The position numbers and the translations under genes are program-made. This document shows, piece after piece, positions 55,542-63,729 of a stretch of DNA of 64,000 bases. Source of the DNA: Pseudomonas arsenicoxydans (GTDB taxonomy: Bacteria > Pseudomonadota > Gammaproteobacteria > Pseudomonadales > Pseudomonadaceae); NCBI RefSeq assembly GCF_006438915.1, contig NZ_RCZE01000002.1, positions 313,144 to 377,143 of the forward strand, written 5' to 3'. Each line of letters starts with the position of its first letter. Position 1 is the stretch's first letter. Under the pieces are notes generated by a model. That model was not told the DNA's origin. It saw only the letters and a program-made list of their open reading frames with translations, and made no database searches.

Positions 55542-56741
55542 ATGAACAACGCTCTGAACCAGTTGCAGCCCTACCCGTTCGAGAAGCTCCGCGCTCTGCT
55601 CGGCAGCGTCACGCCAAGCCCGGACAAGCGCGCCATTGCGTTGTCGATCGGCGAGCCAAAGCACCGTTCGCCAAGCTTTGTCGCCGAAGCGCTGACCAGC
55701 AACCTGGACCAGATGGCGGTGTACCCGACCACCCTCGGCATCCCGGCCCTGCGTGAAGCCATTGCCGCCTGGTGTGAACGCCGTTTCAGCGTCCCGAGCG
55801 GCTGGCTCGACCCGGCGCGCAACGTGCTGCCGGTCAATGGCACCCGTGAAGCGCTATTCGCCTTCACCCAGACCGTGGTCAACCGTGGCGACGACGCCTT
55901 GGTGGTCAGCCCGAATCCGTTCTATCAGATCTATGAAGGCGCGGCGTTCCTCGCCGGGGCCAAGCCGCACTACCTGCCGTGCCTGGACGAAAACGGTTTC
56001 AACCCGGATTTCGATGCCGTATCGCCAGACATTTGGAAGCGCTGCCAGATCCTGTTCTTGTGTTCCCCAGGCAACCCGACTGGCGCACTGATCCCGGTCG
56101 ATACCTTGAAGAAGCTGATCGCCTTGGCCGACGAATACGACTTCGTTATCGCGGCGGACGAGTGCTACAGCGAACTGTATTTCGACGAGCAAACACCGCC
56201 GGCCGGCTTGCTCAGCGCCTGCGTCGAACTGGGTCGCAAGGATTTCAAGCGTTGCGTGGTGTTTCACAGCCTGTCCAAGCGCTCCAACCTGCCAGGCCTG
56301 CGTTCGGGCTTTGTGGCCGGTGATGCCGAGATCCTCAAGGGCTTTCTGCTCTATCGCACCTACCATGGCTGCGCAATGCCGGTTCAGACCCAGTTGGCCA
56401 GCGTTGCGGCATGGAACGACGAAGTGCATGTGCGTGCCAATCGTGCGCTGTATCGCGAGAAATACGATGCGGTGCTGGAAATCCTTGGCCCGGTGATGGA
56501 TGTGCAGCGTCCGGATGGCGGGTTCTACCTGTGGCCGAACGTTGAAGGCGACGATGAAGCGTTTTGCCGTGATCTGTTTGTGCAAGAACATGTGACTGTG
56601 GTGCCGGGCTCTTATCTGTCTCGCGAAGTTGATGGCTTCAATCCGGGCGCCGGGCGCGTGCGCATGGCATTGGTTGCGCCGTTGGCTGAGTGTGTAGAAG
56701 CAGCGAAGAGAATTCGCGACTTTATTATCCGCAATAAGTAA
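55542..56741 (+). CDS. dapC: Succinyldiaminopimelate transaminase DapC
   Basis: This 399-residue class I PLP aminotransferase has PLP-lysine K246 in FHSLSKRSNLPGLRSG, NPFYQIYEGAAFLAGA and FLCSPGNPTGALIP, and Arg near the end in GAGRVRMALVAP. In Pseudomonas this glnD-dapD interval gene is DapC, which makes succinyl-diaminopimelate from the product of DapD (60795). Together they supply lysine and peptidoglycan diaminopimelate. Confidence 0.93.
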   Translation: MNNALNQLQPYPFEKLRALLGSVTPSPDKRAIALSIGEPKHRSPSFVAEALTSNLDQMAVYPTTLGIPALREAIAAWCERRFSVPSGWLDPARNVLPVNGTREALFAFTQTVVNRGDDALVVSPNPFYQIYEGAAFLAGAKPHYLPCLDENGFNPDFDAVSPDIWKRCQILFLCSPGNPTGALIPVDTLKKLIALADEYDFVIAADECYSELYFDEQTPPAGLLSACVELGRKDFKRCVVFHSLSKRSNLPGLRSGFVAGDAEILKGFLLYRTYHGCAMPVQTQLASVAAWNDEVHVRANRALYREKYDAVLEILGPVMDVQRPDGGFYLWPNVEGDDEAFCRDLFVQEHVTVVPGSYLSREVDGFNPGAGRVRMALVAPLAECVEAAKRIRDFIIRNK

Positions 56742-56749
56742 ATATGCCT

Positions 56750-56776
56750 GCCTGCACTGTGCAACGCAGTGCAGGC
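56750..56776 (+). terminator. dapC terminator hairpin
   Basis: GCCTGCACTG and CAGTGCAGGC form a perfect 10-bp stem 9 nt past the dapC stop, followed by ACTCTTATAAAG with few T residues. Likely ends the map-glnD-dapC transcript and marks the left edge of the AT-richer islet. Confidence 0.6.
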
Positions 56777-56908
56777 ACTCTTATAAAGTCAGTTACATTT
56801 CGTTCACTATTAAAACTCACCACACTGCTGCGTTCCCCTTACTCTCATGCAGCACATAACTGTGCTCCCAAATAAGACATTACATCCACTTCACGGAAGA
56901 AGTAACGA

Positions 56909-57640
56909 ATGAATTGCATTGAAAACTGTTCTCTTATTCAATGGCCTGATGATCAGCAATCCTATGATGCTGCCATCAACGAAAATCCCGCAAACGCAAA
57001 CACCTCCAGCAGTACTCGCCGCAAGCGCTCGCTGATCAATTACTCAAAGCTTTGGGCTAACGGACGAACGCTCAAAATCGCCTTCATCGACGACCCTGAT
57101 GATGCGCACAAACAGAAGGTCATCGACGCCGCCAGCCAATGGCTGCCCTATATCAATCTGAGCTTCGATTTTGTCGATGGACTTGAAGGGGATATCCGGA
57201 TCGCAACGAAAAACAATGCCAACAGTTCAATGCTCGGCACCGATGCGCTGTTGATTCATCCTGACTGGCAGACCATGGACCTGGGTGTCAAACCTGAAGA
57301 TGCAGACTTCGACGTGATCGTGACTCATGAGTTTGGACATGCTTTAGGCGCCATGCATGAACACCAACACCCTGAGGCCACTATCCCCTGGGATAAACCG
57401 AAAGTTTATGAGTTCTACCAGAATCGGGAAATGAACCCATTGACCAAGGAACAAGTCGACAGGAACCTGTTTCAGCCCTTCGATACCATCGACGCGATTT
57501 ATACGCCCTACGACAGAAAGTCGATCATGCACCATCCCGTGGCGAACACCCTGACACTGGGTGACTGGGAAAATCCAATCAACCGAAAGATCAGTAAAAA
57601 AGACAAGCGTTTAATGAAACTGCTCTACCCCAAGCGCTAA
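56909..57640 (+). CDS. Astacin-like M12A zinc metalloprotease (copy A)
   Basis: This 243-residue protein has no signal peptide. Residues 1-40 form a short pro-segment ending in RRKR (37-40); SLINYSKLWANGRTLKIAF then matches an astacin mature N-terminus. The zinc helix HEFGHALGAMH gives His140, His144 and His150 with Glu141 as base, followed by EHQHP. The Met-turn SIMHH (205-209) has His209 where astacins have the Tyr zinc ligand. Cys3 and Cys7 are its only N-terminal cysteines. GGAAGAAG precedes the ATG. Copy B follows 108 nt downstream. Target and secretion route are unknown. The local base composition is AT-richer than dapC or the antiporter, suggesting acquisition. Confidence 0.8.
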   Translation: MNCIENCSLIQWPDDQQSYDAAINENPANANTSSSTRRKRSLINYSKLWANGRTLKIAFIDDPDDAHKQKVIDAASQWLPYINLSFDFVDGLEGDIRIATKNNANSSMLGTDALLIHPDWQTMDLGVKPEDADFDVIVTHEFGHALGAMHEHQHPEATIPWDKPKVYEFYQNREMNPLTKEQVDRNLFQPFDTIDAIYTPYDRKSIMHHPVANTLTLGDWENPINRKISKKDKRLMKLLYPKR

Positions 57641-57748
57641 AACTTTATTCTTTTTAACGATCGAGAACAGGAGCATCGTCATTGAAAACAAACGGACGAG
57701 CACTGCCGATATCAACACGACTACACGCACACTATAAGCCAATCAATT

Positions 57749-58474
57749 ATGAACATTATTACTCCCTGCAAAATGATCCGCGCTATTGATGAACTTGCCT
57801 CTTACGACGCAGCCATCCTGGAAAACCCCGACAACGCCCAACGCTCTTCCACGGGCCGACGTTCCAAGCGCGCCATTGGCACCTGGAGCAAATTCTGGGG
57901 CAATGGCCGGACGTTAAGAATCGCGTTCGTGGATACGCCGACTCAAATGAAACGGCTTGCCATCCAAGCGTTGATCAAGCAATGGCAACCCTCTGTGAAC
58001 GTGCATTTCGAATTTGTTGACCACGGTGAAAGCGAGATCAGGATTTCAACATCCAGCGCGACAAACGACTCCGCAGTAGGCACTGATGCGTTGTTGTACG
58101 AACAACATGTACCAACGCTGAATTTGAATATTGAAATCGACCATCCAGAATTTGAAGCAACCGTACTGCATGAGTTCGGTCACGCATTGGGTCTGCAGCA
58201 CGAGCAGCAGCATCCAAAAGCGAACATTCCCTGGGACAAGCCGAAGGTTTACGAATTTTATAAAACCCACTTTGGGTGGACCGAGCAAGACACGGATCTT
58301 TACGTCCTGACGCCTCTTGGAGGCAGCGACCATCTATGGGGCAGCTACGACAAGGATTCGATCATGCATTACCCCGTTCCGAACGAACTGACGACAGGGG
58401 ATTGGGAAGTGGGTATCAACACCAAAATCAGCATGCTGGACAGGCGAGTTATGCGCAAAGCCTACCCAAAATAG
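57749..58474 (+). CDS. Astacin-like M12A zinc metalloprotease (copy B)
   Basis: This 241-residue tandem paralogue of copy A has pro-segment 1-41 ending RRSKR, then AIGTWSKFWGNGRTLRIAF. Zinc ligands His141, His145 and His151 with Glu142 lie in HEFGHALGLQH, and the canonical astacin Met-turn SIMHY (204-208) keeps the Tyr. The pro-segments share SYDAAIxENPxNA and a cysteine at position 7. IPWDKPKVYEFY is identical in both copies. No good ribosome site precedes the ATG at 57749, so translation may be weak or the start different. No signal peptide is seen. Confidence 0.8.
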   Translation: MNIITPCKMIRAIDELASYDAAILENPDNAQRSSTGRRSKRAIGTWSKFWGNGRTLRIAFVDTPTQMKRLAIQALIKQWQPSVNVHFEFVDHGESEIRISTSSATNDSAVGTDALLYEQHVPTLNLNIEIDHPEFEATVLHEFGHALGLQHEQQHPKANIPWDKPKVYEFYKTHFGWTEQDTDLYVLTPLGGSDHLWGSYDKDSIMHYPVPNELTTGDWEVGINTKISMLDRRVMRKAYPK

Positions 58475-58553
58475 CCATCGATCGACGCTGACTAAGTCCA
58501 GCGAACGCACAGACTAAGCATCTTCTGGTGACGCTACCATTCGCCATGAAAGC

Positions 58554-60185
58554 CTACTTGACCGATCCCAGATTGGCCTCACTCAAATCCAGTTCCCCCA
58601 GCACCTCTCGCAGCACGTCATCACCGATCTGGTGATGGCGGCTGAGGCTATACAACTCCAGGCGCTGCGCACGCAGCGCCTTCAAGCGCAACCGCCGCTC
58701 CAGCAAGTCCATCTGAAACGCCAGCGCCTGGGCTTCCGCCGAATCGTTGAACACATCCAGCTGATGCCGATACTCGGACATGATCCGCGCCTTCAGTTCG
58801 GTAGCCAGTGCTGCCTGCGCGGCGTCCTGCGGATTGATCTCTTCGATTTCCAGTGCATGGATTGCCGCTTCAGCGGTCTTGCGCCAGGCGTCACGTACTT
58901 CATTGCGGCGCTTGTCGTCGGGACTTTTCTCGATGCCGCGCAGCAACAGGGGCAAGGCGATGCACGCGGCAATCAGCGACAGCAGAATCACGCCGGCGGC
59001 GATGAAGATCAGCAGATCGCGCTCGGGAAACGCATTGCCTTCCAACAGCAATGGTACCGACAGTATGCCCGCCAGCGTCACGGCCCCGCGCACTCCGCCG
59101 ACCGTCAGCAACCAGCAGGAACGCGCGGTCGGCACTTGTGTCATTTCGCCCCTGCCGCGCCAGCGTCGCAACAGAACAGACAAGCGCCAGATGCTCTGCA
59201 CCCAGACGAAGCGCAACACCAGCAACACCAGAAAGATGGCGAGCACATCCAGACAACGGTAGAGCAGCGTCGGCCACAATGATGTTTCATGGCTGGCCAC
59301 GGCCTTGATGATGTCCGGCAGTTGCAAGCCCAGCAGCAGGAAGATCAACCCGTTGAAGGCAAACTCCAACAGCGACCAGACGCTGCGATTGAGCAATCGG
59401 GTGCTGGTCTGGCGCGGAAGCAGATCGAGCCAGCTCTGCATCATCCCCGCCGCCACGGCGGACAAAATGCCGGATGCACCGAGACGTTCAGCCACCACAT
59501 AAGCGGCGAACGGCAGCAGCAACATGAACACCACATGAGTCGCAGGATCATCCCAGCCGCGAGCGATCATCCATGAGCGCAAACGTCCCACCAGCCAACT
59601 CAATGCGACGCCGACGGCCAGGCCGCCAACCGCCACCAACACGAAGGTCACGCTGGCGTTGGCCAGCGAGAAAACGCCCGTCACCGCTGCCGCCAACGCG
59701 AATTTGAACGTCACCAGGCCTGAGGCATCGTTCATCAACGCCTCCCCCTGCAACATGTGCATCAGCGGCGTCGGCAGACGATCCCGGGAGATTGCCGAGA
59801 CGGCCACGGCATCCGTGGGCGACAACACCGCCGCCAAGGCAAACGCCACCGGTAACGGAATGCCGGGTAACAACCAATGAATGAAATAGCCGGCGCCGAC
59901 CACGGTGAACAGCACCAACCCCACCGCCAGTGTCAGGATCGGCCCGCGCAGGCGCCAAAGTTCACGCTTGGGCATCCGCCAGCCATCGGAAAACAACAGC
60001 GGCGGCAGAAACAGGAAGAGGAACAGTTCGGGATCCAGGGCCACATGCAGACCCAGTGTCGGCCAAGCCAGCAACGCACCCGCGCCAATCTGTACCAGAG
60101 GCAATGGCAGCGGTAGCAGCCGCCCGATCAGGCGTGAAACGCCGACCAGCATCAATAGGATCAGGACGGTGTAGGCGGTTTGCAT
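58554..60185 (-). CDS. CPA1-family Na+/H+ antiporter (NhaP-like)
   Basis: This 543-residue protein has about 12 membrane helices in residues 1-410 and a soluble helical C-terminal region of about 130 residues. LFLFLPPLLFSDG (drug-binding-like helix 3), AVLSPTDAVAVSA and GEALMNDASGLVTF carry the conserved Asp pair of CPA1 transport. GGVRGAVTLAGILSVP is typical. It would exchange cytoplasmic Na+ or K+ for protons. ATG 60185 starts the first helix; an upstream in-frame ATG (60227) adds a non-family segment. It matches PA3660 in position. Confidence 0.88.
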   Translation of the reverse strand: MQTAYTVLILLMLVGVSRLIGRLLPLPLPLVQIGAGALLAWPTLGLHVALDPELFLFLFLPPLLFSDGWRMPKRELWRLRGPILTLAVGLVLFTVVGAGYFIHWLLPGIPLPVAFALAAVLSPTDAVAVSAISRDRLPTPLMHMLQGEALMNDASGLVTFKFALAAAVTGVFSLANASVTFVLVAVGGLAVGVALSWLVGRLRSWMIARGWDDPATHVVFMLLLPFAAYVVAERLGASGILSAVAAGMMQSWLDLLPRQTSTRLLNRSVWSLLEFAFNGLIFLLLGLQLPDIIKAVASHETSLWPTLLYRCLDVLAIFLVLLVLRFVWVQSIWRLSVLLRRWRGRGEMTQVPTARSCWLLTVGGVRGAVTLAGILSVPLLLEGNAFPERDLLIFIAAGVILLSLIAACIALPLLLRGIEKSPDDKRRNEVRDAWRKTAEAAIHALEIEEINPQDAAQAALATELKARIMSEYRHQLDVFNDSAEAQALAFQMDLLERRLRLKALRAQRLELYSLSRHHQIGDDVLREVLGELDLSEANLGSVK

Positions 60186-60400
60186 AAAGCGCGGGTTCCC
60201 AGGCAATCGACAGCATTGAAGTGCCATATTAGCCGCTTAGACTGCCGGCTGGCCGTTGCACCAATGTCGTACGCTGCCGCGACCGACCAATACTACTCTG
60301 CGGCAGCAAGCTCGCGCCCACAGGGTTTTGGGTTTTAACTCAAGGGTCATGGCATAATCCGTCACCTTTTTTTTCCAGCACCTGCAAAGGGGGCAATTCC

Positions 60401-60763
60401 TTGACCGTTTCAAGCAAAACGTTGCACCTTTTCGGCATCAAAGCCTGCGACACCATGAAAAAGGCGCGCACCTGGCTCGATGAACACGCTGTCAGCTATG
60501 ACTTTCATGATTACAAAACGGCCGGAATCGACCGTGAACACCTGACCCAATGGTGCGACGAGCACGGCTGGCAAGTGGTGTTGAACCGTGCAGGCACGAC
60601 CTTTCGCAAGCTCGACGACGAACGCAAAGCCGATCTCGACCAGCGCAAAGCCATCGAACTGATGCTCGCACAACCCTCGATGATCAAGCGCCCAGTGCTT
60701 GATCTCGGTGACCGAACCCTGATTGGCTTCAAGCCAGATATCTACGCGGCAGCGCTCAAGTAA
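60401..60763 (+). CDS. Spx/ArsC-family reductase-like protein (YffB-like)
   Basis: This 120-residue thioredoxin-fold protein has LFGIKACDTMKKARTWLDEH with redox Cys16 and no second Cys in a CxxC. RAGTTFRKLDDE and IKRPVLDLGDRTLIGFKPD follow in family order. Arsenate reductase activity is not expected; YffB-type members have been proposed as glutathione-dependent thiol reductases. It starts at TTG 60401 (AAAGGGGG upstream), since no ATG precedes the conserved LHLFGIKACD. It is 31 nt before dapD and probably co-transcribed. Confidence 0.8.
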   Translation: MTVSSKTLHLFGIKACDTMKKARTWLDEHAVSYDFHDYKTAGIDREHLTQWCDEHGWQVVLNRAGTTFRKLDDERKADLDQRKAIELMLAQPSMIKRPVLDLGDRTLIGFKPDIYAAALK

Positions 60764-60794
60764 GCAGCCCGTTCAATTTTGTAGAGGTATTCAC

Positions 60795-61829
60795 ATGTCC
60801 AATTCCCTGTTCAGCCTGGCCTTTGGTGTCGGCACTCAAAACCGTCAAGGCGCATGGCTGGAAGTGTTCTACGCCGCCCCTGTCCTGCATCCATCGGCTG
60901 AAGTCATTGCCGCCATCGCACCGATTCTGGGTTACACCGAAGGCAATCAGGCCATCGCTTTCAGCACCGCTCAGGCGTCGCAACTGGCTGAAGCGCTGAA
61001 AGGTGTCGACGCTGCACAAGCCGCGCTGTTGACCCGTCTGGCCGAGAGCCACAAGCCGCTGGTCGCGACCATCCTGGCCGAAGACGCTCAACTGACCTCC
61101 ACGCCAGAGGCTTACCTCAAGCTGCACCTGCTGTCTCATCGCCTGGTCAAGCCGCACGGCCTGAACCTGGCCGGTGTGTTCCCGCTGCTGCCGAACGTGG
61201 CCTGGACCAGCCAGGGCGCCATCGACCTGTCCGAACTGGCTGAGCATCAACTGGAAGCCCGCCTGCGTGGCGAGCTGCTGGAAGTGTTCTCGGTGGACAA
61301 GTTCCCGAAAATGACCGACTACGTGGTACCGGCCGGCGTGCGTATCGCTGACGCGGCGCGTATTCGTCTGGGCGCTTACGTGGGCGAAGGCACCACCGTG
61401 ATGCACGAAGGTTTCGTCAACTTCAACGCAGGCACCGAAGGCCCGGGCATGATCGAAGGCCGTGTGTCGGCTGGCGTGTTTGTCGGCAAGGGTTCGGACC
61501 TGGGCGGCGGTTGCTCGACCATGGGCACCCTGTCGGGTGGCGGCAACATTGTGATCAAGGTCGGCGAAGGCTGCCTGATCGGCGCGAACGCCGGTATCGG
61601 CATCCCGCTGGGCGACCGCAACACCGTTGAGTCGGGCCTGTACGTGACCGCTGGCACCAAAGTGGCGCTGCTGGACGAGCACAACAAACTGGTCAAAGTC
61701 GTCAAGGCGCGTGAACTGGCAGGTCAACCTGACCTGTTGTTCCGTCGCAATTCGGAGACCGGTGCCGTGGAATGCAAAACCCACAAATCGGCCATCGAAC
61801 TGAACGAAGCGCTGCACGCTCACAACTAA
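60795..61829 (+). CDS. dapD: 2,3,4,5-tetrahydropyridine-2,6-dicarboxylate N-succinyltransferase
   Basis: This 344-residue enzyme starts the succinylase branch of lysine/diaminopimelate synthesis. The N-terminal alpha domain (1-150) is followed by a left-handed beta-helix with hexapeptides (VLGAYVGEGTTVMHEGFVNF-like region, here RLGAYVGEGTTVMHEG). The FVGKGSDLGGGCSTMGTLSGG segment binds succinyl-CoA. This is the long Pseudomonas-type DapD. ATG 60795 follows AGAGGTATTCAC. DapC at 55542 acts on its product. Confidence 0.96.
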   Translation: MSNSLFSLAFGVGTQNRQGAWLEVFYAAPVLHPSAEVIAAIAPILGYTEGNQAIAFSTAQASQLAEALKGVDAAQAALLTRLAESHKPLVATILAEDAQLTSTPEAYLKLHLLSHRLVKPHGLNLAGVFPLLPNVAWTSQGAIDLSELAEHQLEARLRGELLEVFSVDKFPKMTDYVVPAGVRIADAARIRLGAYVGEGTTVMHEGFVNFNAGTEGPGMIEGRVSAGVFVGKGSDLGGGCSTMGTLSGGGNIVIKVGEGCLIGANAGIGIPLGDRNTVESGLYVTAGTKVALLDEHNKLVKVVKARELAGQPDLLFRRNSETGAVECKTHKSAIELNEALHAHN

Positions 61830-61843
61830 GTGCCGCAGGCACC

Positions 61844-61970
61844 TGTGGGAGCGGGCTTGTGTGGCGAGGGAGCTTGCTCCCGCTCGGCTGCGAAGCAGTC
61901 GCAAAGCTTTTGGGGCCGCTTCGCGCCCCAGCGGGAGCAAGCTCCCTCGCCACACAAGCTTTGCTCCTAC
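61844..61970. repeat. Composite nested inverted repeat
   Basis: An outer arm pair (TGTGGGAGCGGGCTTG and its complement-like CAAGCTTTGCTCCTAC) encloses an inner pair (TGTGGCGAGGGAGCTTGCTC and its complement), then an innermost GGGGC/GCCCC stem. It resembles two REP families fused or a larger REPIN, between dapD and csdA. It could form a long cruciform or transcript hairpin. Confidence 0.8.
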
Positions 61971-62013
61971 GGGTTTGGCGTACACCCGCCCATGTTTACC
62001 AGGGCCGAATAAC

Positions 62014-63219
62014 ATGATGATCCCCTCTCCCTGGCGCGCCGATTTTCCGGCCATCGCCGCTCTGCAACGGCAAGACCAGACCTATCTGGACAACGCCGCC
62101 ACCACGCAAAAGCCTCAAGCCCTGCTGGATGCCCTGACGCATTACTACGCTAACGGCGCAGCCAATGTACATCGGGCGCAACACTTGCCCGGCGCCCACG
62201 CCACCCAGGCGTTCGAGGCCAGCCGCAGCAAAGTCGCCCAATGGTTGAACGCCGGCGATAGCGGGCAGATCATCTTTACCCACGGCGCGACCTCTGCGCT
62301 GAACCTCCTGGCCTATGGCCTGGAGCATCTTTTCAATCCGGGCGATGAGATCGTCATCAGCGCCCTGGAGCATCACGCCAATCTGCTGCCGTGGCAGCAA
62401 CTGGCGCAGCGGCGCGAGCTGAAACTGGTGATCCTGCCGCTGGATGCAAACGGCTTGATCGATCTGGATGCCGCTGCACAGTTGATGGGTCCGCAAACCC
62501 GTTTGTTGGCGGTCAGTCAGCTGTCCAACGTGCTCGGCGTCTGGCAACCGCTGCCGGCCTTATTGGCGATGGCCAAGGCGTACGATGCATTGACCGTGGT
62601 CGACGGCGCTCAAGGCGTGGTGCATGGCCGGCACGATGTGCAGGCGCTGGGTTGCGACTTCTATGTGTTTTCCAGCCACAAGCTCTACGGCCCCGATGGC
62701 CTCGGCGTGCTGTTCGGCCGCAACGAAGCGCTCAAGCAACTGCGTCACTGGCAATTCGGCGGTGAAATGGTGCTGGATGCGGATTACCACCACGCACGCT
62801 TCCGCCCTGCCCCGCTGGGTTTCGAGGCCGGAACGCCGCCAATTGCCGCTGTGATTGGTCTGGGCGCGACGCTGGATTACCTCACCGGGCTCGATCAAGA
62901 CGCCGTTAACGCCCATGAAGCCGCACTGCATGATTATTTGCTGAAGGGGCTTGAGGCCCGAAACGGCATTCGGTTGCTGGGCAAACCGCAACTGGCCCTG
63001 GCGAGTTTTGTCGTCGAGGGTGTGCATAACTCGGATCTGGCGCATTTGCTGACCGAACAGGGGATTGCCGTTCGCGCCGGGCATCACTGCGCGATGCCGC
63101 TGCTCAAAAGCTTCGAACTGGCCGGGGCGATTCGGGTGTCATTGGCGCTGTACAACGACTCCGAAGACCTGGAGCGGTTCTTTGAAGCGCTGGATCAGGC
63201 CCTGGAGCTGTTGCGATGA
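62014..63219 (+). CDS. csdA: Cysteine desulfurase CsdA
   Basis: This 401-residue class V PLP enzyme (SufS/CsdA group) releases sulfur from cysteine as an enzyme persulfide. PLP lysine is K223 in VFSSHKLYGPDG; nucleophile Cys359 is in RAGHHCAMP, the short loop of group II desulfurases. DNAATTQKPQALLDAL and VHRAQHLPGAHAT are family motifs. Its 3' end overlaps csdE by 4 nt, so the pair is coupled. Start ATG 62014 (or 62017) follows a REP element. Confidence 0.92.
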   Translation: MMIPSPWRADFPAIAALQRQDQTYLDNAATTQKPQALLDALTHYYANGAANVHRAQHLPGAHATQAFEASRSKVAQWLNAGDSGQIIFTHGATSALNLLAYGLEHLFNPGDEIVISALEHHANLLPWQQLAQRRELKLVILPLDANGLIDLDAAAQLMGPQTRLLAVSQLSNVLGVWQPLPALLAMAKAYDALTVVDGAQGVVHGRHDVQALGCDFYVFSSHKLYGPDGLGVLFGRNEALKQLRHWQFGGEMVLDADYHHARFRPAPLGFEAGTPPIAAVIGLGATLDYLTGLDQDAVNAHEAALHDYLLKGLEARNGIRLLGKPQLALASFVVEGVHNSDLAHLLTEQGIAVRAGHHCAMPLLKSFELAGAIRVSLALYNDSEDLERFFEALDQALELLR

Positions 63220-63620
63220 GTCTGCCTGCCGATGCGGTGACGGCGCTGGAGACGTTCCAGAACGCTGCCGGCTGGGAACAGCGTGCGCGATTGCTGATGC
63301 AATGGGGCGATCGCCTGCCTGCACTGAGTGATGTGGATAAGGTGGATGCCAACCGGGTGCATGGCTGTGAAAGCCAGGTCTGGTTGGTGGCTGCGTTGCA
63401 GGATGGCCATTGGCAGTTTGCGGCGAGCAGCGATGCGCGGTTGATTCGCGGCTTGGTAGCGTTGCTGCTGGCGCGGGTCAACGGGTTGTCGGCGGCTGAG
63501 TTGCGACAGGTGGATTTGCCGGGGTGGTTCGATCAGCTTGGGCTTTCGCGGCAACTGTCGCCCTCGCGCAGTAATGGCCTGAATGCCGTGCTCCAGCGGA
63601 TGAACGAGTTGGCTGGCTAA
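63216..63620 (+). CDS. csdE: SufE-family sulfur acceptor CsdE
   Basis: This 134-residue protein accepts sulfur from CsdA on Cys51 in VHGCESQVWL; NRVHGC, LIRGLVALLLARVNGL and LSPSRSNGLNAVLQRM follow in SufE order. With the convergent tcdA, the locus matches E. coli csdA-csdE-csdL, which supports cyclic t6A formation in tRNA. The stop is immediately followed by a REP element. Confidence 0.93.
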   Translation: MSLPADAVTALETFQNAAGWEQRARLLMQWGDRLPALSDVDKVDANRVHGCESQVWLVAALQDGHWQFAASSDARLIRGLVALLLARVNGLSAAELRQVDLPGWFDQLGLSRQLSPSRSNGLNAVLQRMNELAG

Positions 63621-63623
63621 TCG

Positions 63624-63711
63624 CCTTCGCGAGCAAGCCCGCTCCCACACTTCGACCGCATTCCCCTGAGAGAACCCGGTCGAAGTGTGGGAGCGGGCTT
63701 GCTCGCGAAGG
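63624..63711. repeat. REPIN-like inverted repeat between csdE and tcdA
   Basis: CCTTCGCGAGCAAGCCCGCT and its complement form arms of about 35 nt around a 17-nt spacer. Same family as 1661-1743. Confidence 0.9.
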
Positions 63712-63729
63712 GGCCATCAACCACACCCA

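Noticed and set aside
54116..55549. Antisense frame of about 477 codons opposite glnD
   Set aside because: Shadow of glnD, running into the REP element; no supporting features.
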